The notes under the pieces are model-generated. The model was not told the DNA's origin. It saw nothing but the letters and a program-made list of their open reading frames with translations, and did not search any database. The translations under genes and the position numbers were made by a program. DNA of 64,000 nt. Source: Adiantum capillus-veneris. Taxonomy: Eukaryota; Streptophyta; Polypodiopsida; Polypodiales; Pteridaceae. The stretch's first letter is position 1. Each line of letters starts with the position of its first letter. Of this stretch, positions 10,352 to 19,674 are shown piece by piece. The stretch is from NCBI GenBank assembly GCA_014529385.2, contig CM043953.1, positions 64,744,372-64,808,371 of the forward strand, written 5' to 3'.

Positions 10352-11773
10352 CATTCTGAATGCGGACCTAACATTATGACTATTAGAGGGCAATGTTTTG
10401 TGAGATGCATTGAATTTTTGCATTTTATTGTGATAATTTTTTGACAAAATTTATAGTATATGCCCTCATAGTAGTGTTACAGAGGAGTATGGGGACAAAA
10501 TCCATATATGAGCCCCTAGGGACATGTGTATAGTGTACATAGCATTTAGATTTCTATTTGAATGATTTTTCTTTTGTTGAGTTGTTTTAAGATTTTATTT
10601 GCTTATTATTAAGAAAAAATAAAAAAATCCATAATCCACATGAAGAAAAGACTGAAAAGAGGCCTGAGCACTACAAAGAGAAGAAGGTACAGGGAAACGA
10701 TGAAACTTCATGAAGTATGTCTCAGCAGCCACTACAACAACCAAAGAACTTGTCACAAAGTAGTGTCAACAGGAAACCGACAAGTCATAAAAGTTAGAGT
10801 CGAGTAGCTAAGCCACAAAATGAGTGAGGTGTTAGTCCCAAAGCTTCAAGTAATATTCTCTATGGTCTAAGCGTCTTAGCTATTCTAGGTACTGCTCAAG
10901 CTGGAAGAGTTGAGCATATTTACGTTGTGTCACTCATGCTGGTATAGGTGAGCAAAAGAGTCGAAGTCTAAGTACTTAAGTCTGGTGAAGTGAAGGAGAA
11001 GGTCCAAAAGACACTCATGTACTGAGCACAGTGAGATACGAATGGAGAAACTTCTACATCGACAACCCTTCCTGGAAAGGTGGAAGCTATTGAGACATCT
11101 TTTGATGTCACATGTGCTACATTTATTCCTCGAAACACCCATCAATGTCTCCTTATTTCACATTGCATGCTTTTGTTGACAAATTTCTCATATGCATATA
11201 GAGTGTCCCATAATTGGCACTTGCATCAGACACTCTTTCCGTGTTTCACCCAAGCACTCACCTTTCATGAACATGTACTTCACGTTCAACTGCTCAACTC
11301 CAATAAGAGCGTATACCAAAGGCCCACCGGGTTTTTTCCCTTTGGTCATCCAGGTTTTAGGCCCTAATCTAAAGACACCTATCACCATCCTCTTGTACAT
11401 ATTCCTTCTACATCAACAATAAGGAAATGCTACTCAAATCAATTGACGAATGAATTGGAGCACCAATTTTAGATCATAGCATACTTCTCCTCAATGGCGA
11501 GTCAAAGAATGGCCTACAATGACAAAGCTGCAGACAACACTAACAACATGATTGCACAGGAACAAAGAAGCCCCCACTGAAGAAGAGCAGACATAAAAGT
11601 AATCAGAGGATCTCAAAAGATGAATGGTTATGATGATAGATGTCCGCTCTAATGGATCATAGTTCTTGTTGTGGTTCGACAAAGTTACAAGCAGTGTAAC
11701 AGATGAAGCCAAAACGACAACAAAGACCACATCGCCATCGACAATCAGGTCATGTCGGGGACGACATGAACGC
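10352..11773 (+). other. Element A 3' untranslated region
   Basis: I see no gene here. It is partly AT-rich with local similarity to B after its internal PPT (A has TATGCCCTCATA, B has TATGCCCTTATA). The last ~50 bases (GTCATGTCGGGGACGACATGAACG) are shared almost exactly with B at 51,037-51,058, which fits a packaging or PPT-flanking signal common to both elements. Short open frames inside are not supported. Confidence 0.7.
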
Positions 11774-11785
11774 GGAAGGGGGGAG
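11774..11785 (+). other. Terminal polypurine tract of element A
   Basis: GGAAGGGGGGAG directly abuts the TGTTG start of the 3' LTR. It is the expected primer for plus-strand DNA synthesis. B has an equivalent G-rich tract at 51,060-51,071. Confidence 0.9.
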
Positions 11786-12741
11786 TGTTGACCGCTGGGT
11801 CAACAACACAACATAACTCAAGTTTCGTACCAAAGTCTTGTCTTTTGCGAGTTATGAAATGCTGCGGTTTATGGCTATAAACGTCATTTGTAATGAGTAG
11901 TTATTCTAGTTTCAGAAGCCGGGGTGCAATGGCACTTCCAGATTGTAAATACAAAGCCATTTGACCCTTTCAACCCCATTTTTGGTTAAACCTAAGATAG
12001 CCTTAGTATATAAGGTACCTAGGTCATTTTGTAAGAGAGGCTTTAATCATAATCAAAACTTTAGCGCTGCCGTCTACTGTGTGTGAGAGAGAAAGAGAGT
12101 GAGCGTGAGCTTTATCTTCTAGCTACGCTCGGCTCGCTCAACACATTGGAGATCCGACTAGACCATTGTTGTAGGCTTGAGGAGAGTTATGCGACAATGC
12201 CAAGCATTCCACGTGAGACGAACCGCACACGCCGATGCATCTACAAGCTATTTGTGGCCGTAAGTGTATCAAACGATGTCTGTTTTCTACGTGCTAGTAG
12301 TCTATAGAATCATGGCGACATAAGCTACGCATAGGTACTCATAAATTTCAGTTTCGGGTACTTTCAAAATTATGCTCTGTCATCCTATGCGTTTTCCGCA
12401 GATGGGTTTAGAGTGAGGGTTTTGAGTGTAGAAGCTTAGGGACAGGTGTATCCTAGTGAGGGGATGGTGTTCCTTAAGTTTCGTACGAATCTGGCATGAT
12501 TAGGTGAGTTACCTTCCGTATGTGTGTATGTGGCTAGGTGGTGTAGTTGAGAGCAGTGAGGTTCTTGATTGTGGTTTAGTTGGCCTTTCAGAGTGTTGTA
12601 TGTGTAGGATGGTCTCAGCCTGACAAGCTAAAGAGATTTTCTCCGTGTGCCTATCGTGTCATCTGTGTCCTCGATTGACATTATGTTGATCTAGGTAGTG
12701 TTTGCATGCACTTCATGGGTGTGTGAGTCTCTCCTCCAACA
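11786..12741 (+). repeat. Element A 3' LTR
   Basis: 956 bp, the same length as the 5' LTR, with about 37 substitutions counted by eye and no net indel. Most are transitions, many at CG or CHG-like sites, as expected for methylated plant repeats. TATA box at 12,007-12,015. The target duplication AATTG follows at 12,742-12,746. Confidence 0.95.
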
Positions 12742-12761
12742 AATTGTGTTCCTATTGTTGA

Positions 12762-13614
12762 AACCTAATGTGTACATAAAAAGAGACTGTCCTACATTGC
12801 CTCAATGTCCAATTACACATTTAACAGAGCAACAGTTAAGCCAAATGGTTGGTATAGTATAGATTGTGCGCAAGGAAATAGGCTCAAGCTGGTTGAATAC
12901 AATCTGCTCTCTCAAAGAGGAATATGGTTTTGTAATTAGAGGATAAAGATAGATAGAGATCAATGGTGTCACAACCTCAATTTTACACCACGTCCTTAAG
13001 TTTAGCATAATGGCCAAAACTCCTACAAAAATAAATAACTGAGCAACCTTACTTTGCTTTCATTTCTATCACATTTTAAGATGAAAATGATGTGAAAGTG
13101 TACACGAACAAATAGTATGCACCTTATCATACTAAGATGCTTATGTATTGTTGTGATTAGGTGATGACGTAAACCATTACCATGTTTGTGAACATAGATA
13201 GAGATTCAAGAGAAGCATCTAGAGAGCAGCATAGATGTAATCACATTCTTAATATTAAAATAATTTCAGCACATCTCTTTGAAACTTGAAGCTTTTCTGG
13301 TACATTGGAAACTATGAGCCCTTATATTTTCACAACTCTAGTTTTAGACATGAAAAGTTTCATAATTACACACTGTATCAATTATGGTCCTTCATCTTTA
13401 AAAACTTGCTGGCTTACTTAGTTTGTACTTCTTGACTTGGTAGCACTTTTGTCAACTCTAGGTAGACCAAGAGAAAGATGGTCTTCTTGCCATATAAGAA
13501 GTTATGATGTATACTTCTACCATGTCTTTCTCATAAGAAAGACGCAAGGATAGAAGTAAGTAAGACTAGAGTGGAGTAGAGATATTGAATTCAATTGTGT
13601 TCCTATTGTTGAAA
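12762..13614. repeat. Copy 2 of the ~840-bp tandem duplication
   Basis: It repeats 409-1,230 and then ends AATTGTGTTCCTATTGTTGAAACC, which contains the same AATTG used as the insertion site of element A in copy 1. It includes a ~36-bp stretch near 13,115-13,150 that is absent from copy 1. No coding potential is recognised. Confidence 0.88.
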
Positions 13615-13762
13615 CCAATTCTAGAACGCACTCTATTTTTAAAAAGAGCTTTATTGTTACATTGATTACAAACGGCTTTCATCTCTTCATACCATGCTAA
13701 CTTACCTAATCTATATAATCAACATTGGTAGCATTGCTAAACCAAAATACACCAGAAGGTGG

Positions 13763-13763
<1 letters not shown>

Positions 13764-13798
<35 letters not shown>
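13764..13798. repeat. CT microsatellite
   Basis: About 17 CT units between two non-repetitive segments. Confidence 0.95.
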
Positions 13799-13799
<1 letters not shown>

Positions 13800-13823
13800 C
13801 ACAATAGAAGTAGAGCACTCCTA

Positions 13824-14720
13824 CATTAGGAAACATTTGGGCTCTACATGGGCCTCTTTGATTAGGGGGGGGTTAACACTTGGCCAATGAGAGTGGAGTT
13901 GGGATATCATCTACTAGCTAGAGAAAGCTAGGCCTGTCATTGCTTGTCCCCTAGTTTCAATGATATGCAAGGTCAAATCCACCCAATGGAAAACCATAGA
14001 GTGGTTTTTTTGGACGTGAGAAAATGAAGTGGGGCCACTTTTGCTCGTAGACATTAACTGTAGGGACAAGGGTCGGGTCCTTTTTGATTTAAGTGCGTGC
14101 TCGTATAGGTTGAGAGAGGCCACGCGTTCGCCTCTGAATGGGTAAATGGAGTAAGCTTTCGGCGCCTCGCAGCATAAGGGTGGCAGCGCAATCTCATGTC
14201 AGAAATGGAGCGACTCATTGCGTGACTGCCTGGGATGGTTTGAAGAGTTCGCATGTGGGATCATAAATTGCCGTTTGTCTCAGCCCGCCTACAACGCTTC
14301 AAGCGTGGGCCATAGAATTGACGTGGCTGATGCTCCATGGTCCACGCGCCTTGTATCTCAGGCGGCACAACGTACACAGCCAGTCTCACCATTCGACTGC
14401 ATTTTAAAAAAAATTAAAAGCTTTGACTATGCCCCAAATGTGTAAAAAGTGTCCAAGACCTTATTCTTGGCCAATGAAATGCTTTGCTGGCTTATTTTTG
14501 GAAAATTTAAAACTCACAATGTCATTTTATTTTGGAGAATCTAAAGGTCAAGTCTAGGCCACTATAACCCACTCATGTTGATACATTTAAGAGGCCTAGA
14601 ACCACCACTTACCCTATGCGTGGTCTTGGATGTCTCCTAGAATATAGACAATTTAAGCTTTAATCCCATGAAATTAGGGATCCTTACAGGGCCCATGTAG
14701 AGCCCAAAATTTTCCTAATG
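13824..14720. mobile_element. Possible ~0.9-kb TIR element with imperfect ~31-bp inverted repeats
   Basis: The left end reads CATTAGGAAACATTTGGGCT then CTACATGGGCC. The reverse complement of the right end (14,690-14,720) reads CATTAGGAAAATTTTGGGCT then CTACATGGGCCC. The two ends match over about 31 bases with few mismatches. I could not find a clear target duplication. The interior around 14,100-14,400 is more GC-rich than its surroundings and has no recognised gene. It could be a non-autonomous MULE-like or other TIR element. Confidence 0.5.
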
Positions 14721-15629
14721 AATTTTTTTGAACAAGGACTAGCATCTTATGAAAAACAATGTCTATGAGAAGCTCCCAGGCTTGGTATCAAAGAATGCTT
14801 TGTATAATTTTAGATATATTTATGTTTGTTAGAATCTTCAAGAGGTTGTGTAGTGTATTACTTTTAGAAATGCGATAGAATATACATGTAGGAATAGAGT
14901 ATTGATAGTGTTTTATTTGCAAGAGAAGATATCCCTACAAGAATAGAAGCGATGTTTCTTTGGCCGCAACAACGCGCAGGTCACATACTAGTAGTATTTT
15001 TTGTCTCACGGTAAACAAGGGATCTAACTACTCCCCTGGAGGGCTCGGTGACTACTTTAATATTCATAGAAAAATCATTATACCAACCAAATGTAAAACT
15101 AGAAGGCTTTTCAAGTGGGCTTCACCCTCACCCTTCTCTACAAGAGTTAGGAAAATGCTACACTTTAAAATAATTGTAGGAAAGTTGTAGAAATAGTTGT
15201 ATGCCTTCCAATTTGTTTAGAAAGAAAAGGAGAGTGTGTTTAAACCCTTCAAATTGGAGGGTTGATACCAACATACGGTTGTGTACCGTACAAAGAAGCC
15301 ATCTCACCACATTGAAAGAGTGGATACCAATAAGATAGTATTAATTGATATATCGTTAGGTAGTAAGGGGTACCAAATAGCATAAAATCAGAAACAAAAC
15401 CGAATGTGAGGTGATATCAGCCTCTTGGCAACAAGCAGAGGAAAGTTGCGACGTCGACGGCGGTAGAAATGTGAGTGTAGAAAGCAAAGAAAAGTTACGA
15501 CGATGGGATAGTTGGCAAAGAGTTTTCGGGGGGGCGTGGGGTCGGTTAAGTGCAAAGGGCACCTTGGGTGTTTGTGTGGGATGGCTCAACCCAACATGCG
15601 AAACGTCATCGTAACTTTTTTAAAGAAAT
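14721..15629. other. No gene recognised
   Basis: Mixed AT-rich sequence. Open frames up to about 77 codons on either strand show no recognisable motif and no splice-linked continuation. Confidence 0.5.
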
Positions 15630-15631
15630 GC

Positions 15632-16260
15632 TCAGTTGAGCTTGAGTTGCATAAAAATCAGCCAGAAAAGGTTACAACCTTCGTGAAAGGATTTTCCATG
15701 AAAGCTCTGATTTTTGAACAACTCCAGAAAGGTGCATGAGGCATTCGTTCGGGTGCTTGCATTTGATACATTATTCCTTCTGCTAGACCTCTTGCTTAAG
15801 CCTTGTCCCTGATGGGGATGCAACCGAAGAGAATTCTACAAAGGAACACTTTGTCTTTCTCGTCGCATTTGGCCTTCCAGATGTTGGCAATCACTTGTCT
15901 CCATTTTCTTGCAGTCCATTTCTTGGACCAGACCCTATTGAGTTACGTGATCTAACCAATCCGCTGAAGAGAAAAGATTTTCAAAAATTGGTTTCATCCT
16001 AGGCTAGTAAAATAAACCTTTTTCAGGCCATTTCCAAGCTTTCCAATCCAATGGTCAGGAGCAGGGAGGAGGGGTAAGGTTTGATATTTTTTGAAGTAGT
16101 CTTCCGATGAGGGTTTCCTCCTGAAGCGATAGATTGTTGCAGAGCTTTAGACGTTAAAATGAGCTCCAATCTCCTTTCTGGTAATCCCAAAGAGAATCCA
16201 CGTTGACAAAAGCCCTTGCTGTTAAGATTCCTGTCTATTTCTATTTAGTGGCTATTAAGC
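15632..16260 (-). pseudogene. LINE ORF2 C-terminal remnant (zf-RVT region)
   Basis: Read on the minus strand, about 15,950 to 15,780 gives WSKKWTARKWRQ then IWKAKCDEKDKVFLCRILFG and CIPIRDKA, followed after a stop by RGLAEG. This is the W-K...K...F-L-W-R...IPTRD...RG pattern of the zf-RVT domain found at the C-terminus of plant LINE ORF2 proteins. Less clear LINE-like sequence extends to about 16,260 with stops and frame changes. It is a dead 3' fragment; no RT core is present here. Confidence 0.68.
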
Positions 16261-16532
16261 CTCAAGCCTTCCACAATGGGTCCCCATGGGGACCAATGCC
16301 GGGCAGTGCCTTTCCGGTTTCTTATCTCTTCCTTCCAATAACTTGATGCGGGGTAGGGTTCAAGTCTTGAATCACCTATTTGGAAGGGGGAGAGAGACAT
16401 CCAAGGAGGTAAGGTTTCATTGGAAGGAATAGATAATGAATGAATATAATATAGCCGGAGCAATTGTGCTCTTACAATTAGTTTTTGAAAATCAAGGCAA
16501 CAGAGAGAAGAAAACCTTGTCTTTTCAATATA

Positions 16533-16654
16533 GGATTCAACATCATGAGCTATTGCTCGAGAGGGAGCGCATGCTTAGCTAGCTAACCCCAAATGTACCT
16601 AGCCAGGCATTGGCTCCCTTCTTGGAGGTAGCTAATTATCATGATGTTGAATCC
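16533..16654. repeat. Hairpin-forming inverted repeat 1
   Basis: The outer 14 bases GGATTCAACATCAT are exactly complementary to ATGATGTTGAATCC at the other end, and pairing continues imperfectly inward (GAGGGAGCG...TGGCTCCC, TAGCTAG...CCTAGCCA). A related hairpin follows at 16,941. Either a small foldback MITE or a microRNA-like precursor; no known mature microRNA is recognised. Confidence 0.6.
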
Positions 16655-16940
16655 TTTTAGTGAGAAAAAAAAAATCTCACATTGGGCGATGTCAGAAAGT
16701 TGTGGGGGTCTACATAAGCAAACCTCTGGTGGGAGAGCTCACTATGCGGTCGTTTCCTAATACTCAGGCTCAATGGCTACCATGTGAAGTGCATATGCTA
16801 ACATAATATTCTTCCTCTTCTAGACGTGCGCAAACTCGTGAGTTTTTCAAAATGGCTGTATCAATATGCACAATAACTAGATTTAAACATTTTCTCATGT
16901 AGGAAACAAAGTCTTTTTAAGTGTTTTTCATACAATGCAT

Positions 16941-17083
16941 AACATCATGAGCTTCTACTCGAGAGGCACCGCATATCTAGCTAGGTATGATTGGGGGCAA
17001 GGGACCGTCGGCCTCGTGGGACCGCCCCCAATCGTACCTAGCTAGGTATGCAGTGCCTCCCTCAGAGGAGCTAATGATGTTGA
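16941..17083. repeat. Hairpin-forming inverted repeat 2, near-perfect 58-bp arms
   Basis: The left arm starts AACATCATGAGCTTCTACTC and ends at GATTGGGGGC. The right arm, reverse complemented, starts AACATCATTAGCTCCTCTGA and ends at the same GATTGGGGGC. The loop is about 25 bases (AAGGGACCGTCGGCCTCG and neighbours). It shares its left-arm start (AACATCATGAGCT...CTCGAGAGG) with hairpin 1 in the same orientation, 400 bases away. Confidence 0.7.
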
Positions 17084-17424
17084 GGTGAGTCACAATGTGG
17101 GAATTATTGTGAGAATTTGTCCAAAACTTCTTGTGATATGGCCATGTGAAGTGTAGAAAAGTTGAACATATACACGTGCACATATTGCTCGAACAGAAGC
17201 ACAATTCACACAATTATTTGCACTAGGTAGAATACTGCCATTGCTTGCTTTTAGCTACTACAAACAGCTGAAGAAGCTAAATAAAAAACACAGCTGGGGA
17301 ACAATGGTGTTGCTGCAGCAAAAATGAGAGCGATACTTTTTTAATCTAATAACGCTTCTAGATTAGTAAAAACTGGAGCCACACACCAATATCACAGGAC
17401 TCCATGATCTCCCAAGTTGCATCC

Positions 17425-18230
17425 TTAACCCCCAGGAATAATGGATGAAGGCTTCAATTCTTCTTCAGCAATGTGAAGAAGCTCCCGTGCTCTTCGAACC
17501 TTGCGCATCTTGCATGCATACGGCATTGCAAGAGCTGATACATGGTTTCTTGCAAAGTTGAGGATGTCATCGCGCAATGCATCATTGGTGATCTTTGGCA
17601 GGATATTGATAACGCGCTGTTGATGGTGAGCAGAGCTGGCAACCGATTGGGTATATGACTTCGGAATCATGTGAAGCTGTTGAAGAAAGCCGTACTTGTT
17701 CTTGATTTCTGCCTCTCTCCTTGCTCTTTTCTTCACCTTCATCTCTTTTGTTCTCCTGCGCTTGCGCTTGTGAGCAATCTGCTCAACTTCTTCATCGGAG
17801 GAATCAGTTTCGGAGAATTTAGCATGGTAGTGCTGCAATGACGCAAGCTCTTTGTGCATTGCCTCGTGTGCTAGCAAGACCAATCGGGACAATGCCATGT
17901 CCGATGCGATAAAGCCATGTCCGATGCCATGTCTGATAGGTGGAGCAGGTCTTGAACATGCAAGGCAGCAGGATCTTCACTATGCTTATTCTCGGTGTTG
18001 ATGATGCCTTGGGCATAGGCCTCAGCAAGGACGGCATCGATTTGTTTGCAGTCGACAGCAGCAGCAAGAGGGCCAAGTCGCTTATTGAAATACTTGGTGG
18101 TTAGGTGGGCTCTGGTATTGGTTTCGTGAGTAGTGATAGAAGAGAGTTGCAGGAGGGGGGACTGCTGGATCCTCTTCAAATTGGCTATGTCTGTCTTTTC
18201 GCTCATAGCAGCTGCTGCATTCGTGCTCAT
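17425..18230 (-). pseudogene. Unrecognised host-like gene, frameshifted by a 20-bp tandem duplication
   Basis: Two overlapping minus-strand frames appear to be one protein of roughly 260 residues. The first (18,230-17,871) starts MSTNAAAAMSEKTDIANL and reads ...LLHLSDMASDMAL. The second (17,898-17,425) contains MALSRLVLLAHEAMHKELAS and ends ...EEELKPSSIIPGG. At about 17,895-17,935 a 20-base unit (ATCGGACATGGCTTTATCGC) is followed by a partial second copy, which shifts the frame. The second part has an acidic stretch (ETDSSDEEVEQ) and a strong bipartite nuclear-localisation-like run (KRKRRRTKEMKVKKRARREA). I recognise no domain. Base composition and codon use look more gene-like than the surroundings. 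It could be a host gene fragment or an accessory transposon gene. Confidence 0.5.
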
Positions 18231-18420
18231 TGCTGCTCTGTGATTGGCAAAATTCCCCTGCTGCCCAACAGTAGCTGGCTGCTACGTTGTAGATATAGAA
18301 TAAACAGAATGGCGTGGGCGTGAAGTGACGATGTTGTTGGCCCAGCTCTACGTCATGTCATGATGGATTGTATCCATGGAGTCTCTATGATGGAGATCCT
18401 ATACTCGCGTGTGCGCGTGT

Positions 18421-18432
18421 TTGTGTGTGTGT

Positions 18433-18481
<49 letters not shown>

Positions 18482-18498
18482 AGAGAGAGAGAGAGAGA
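18421..18498. repeat. TG, GAGAGT hexamer and GA repeat
   Basis: A short TG run is followed by about eight copies of the hexamer GTGAGA (18,433-18,480) and then a pure GA run. The open frame across it is a repeat artefact. Confidence 0.95.
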
Positions 18499-18539
18499 AA
18501 ATAGTGTTTGGAAGTTGAACGAGTGATAAAATCATTAAG

Positions 18540-19674
18540 AGACCTGCACGAAAAGGATGTTTTTTGGTTTTTTGTCTTGTTCTCTTTTTCTTGCTAAAAT
18601 TGGAGGGAGTGGAGGGGGTGGGGATTTGACTTGTTTTTTGGTCTGCACAAAGGGCAAAGGTTATAGAGATTACTTCTTTTTTTGCTGACTAAAATAGAAA
18701 AAAGATTGAGTTGTATTTTTAAGCATTTTTTGACATGTCAAAAATGTTGATTGGTTGAAATAAGATAGTGGGTACTCATTGAAATGAATTGTGTAAATCT
18801 AATGATGGGCATGTCTTGAATTTTGAAATATGAAATGAACTCTCATATATCAAGGAAAAGATTTTGGGTTACCCAATGCCTTAAGAAGTATGAAACTTTG
18901 ACAGCCTTACATATTAAATGATAAAGCCTTAGAGGCTCCACAAATCCCAAGAGTCACCTTTTCATTTTAAAATTTGTGTTACCCACCTTTTTATGTTGAG
19001 GATTTGGTTCGCCCCTTGAAACTTGAGATAATAGACTAAAGTTGTCATTTTTGTTAGTTAAAATTTTATGGAAGGAATTTATTATTTGGAGCTTTAACCT
19101 TTAAAGATTTTTTATTTTTATTTTTAACGATTTAAAGCTAAGTTTAGAATTTAAAGATGTAGAACTTTTTAAGTAAGGTCTCCGCTGATCCAATGAGGAC
19201 CTAGAGTTTTTTTTTTATTAGAAGGTAAAATTTTGAATTAAAGAAAGTGAAAATGTTACATGGATCCACAAGTAGGGGAAGGGTCACCCCGAGACGCTAA
19301 AGTCTTAGGATTTATAACTTTAAAGCTTTTAAAGTGGGATTTACAATGTAGAACTTTTAAAGTTTAGAACTTAAAGATGTAAAACTTTTAAAGTTTAGAA
19401 CTTAAAGATGTAGAACTTTTAAAGTAAGGTCTCCGCTGATCCAATGAGGACCTAGAGTTTTTTTATTTTATTAGAAGGTAAAACTTTGAATTAAAGAAAG
19501 TGAAAATGTTACATGGATCCACAAGTAGGGGAAGGGTCACCCCGAGACGCTAGAGTCTTAGGATTTATAACTTTTAAAGCTTTTAAATTTGTAAAAAGGG
19601 CTCTAGAGCTTAAAAATTTAGAGTTTTTTAAGTGGGGTGTAGAGCATAGGGATCTAAAGCTTAGGGTGTAGAGC
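18540..19674. repeat. AT-rich region with a ~251-bp tandem duplication
   Basis: No gene is recognised. The segment around 19,150-19,325 (containing AAGGTCTCCGCTGATCCAAT and the stretch ATGTTACATGGATCCACAAG) recurs at about 19,400-19,575, with a period of about 251 bases. Short motifs of the type AAAGCTTTTAAAGT and TTTAGAACTTAAAGATGTAG recur between the copies. Confidence 0.75.

Larger units (their letters stand above)
1231..12741 (+). mobile_element. Element A: 11.5-kb Ty3/gypsy-type LTR element, gag-protease only
   Basis: The element has two 956-bp LTRs (1,231-2,186 and 11,786-12,741) with TGTTG...CAACA ends, a 5-bp TSD, a tRNA-Asp-type primer site and a polypurine tract. The inside holds a ~2.9-kb leader with palindromes, a gag frame with four in-frame stops, an aspartic protease in a shifted frame and a tail with repeated W-x-P-K motifs. 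I see no reverse transcriptase, RNase H or integrase motif on either strand. Most parts have a homologue in element B, so A is best read as a non-autonomous relative that would need proteins from a B-like element. By eye I count about 37 differences between its LTRs (roughly 4%). Confidence 0.93.

Noticed and set aside
15411-15739. Plus-strand genes around 15,411-15,739
   Set aside because: They lie opposite the LINE remnant or in anonymous sequence, with no motif and poor continuity.
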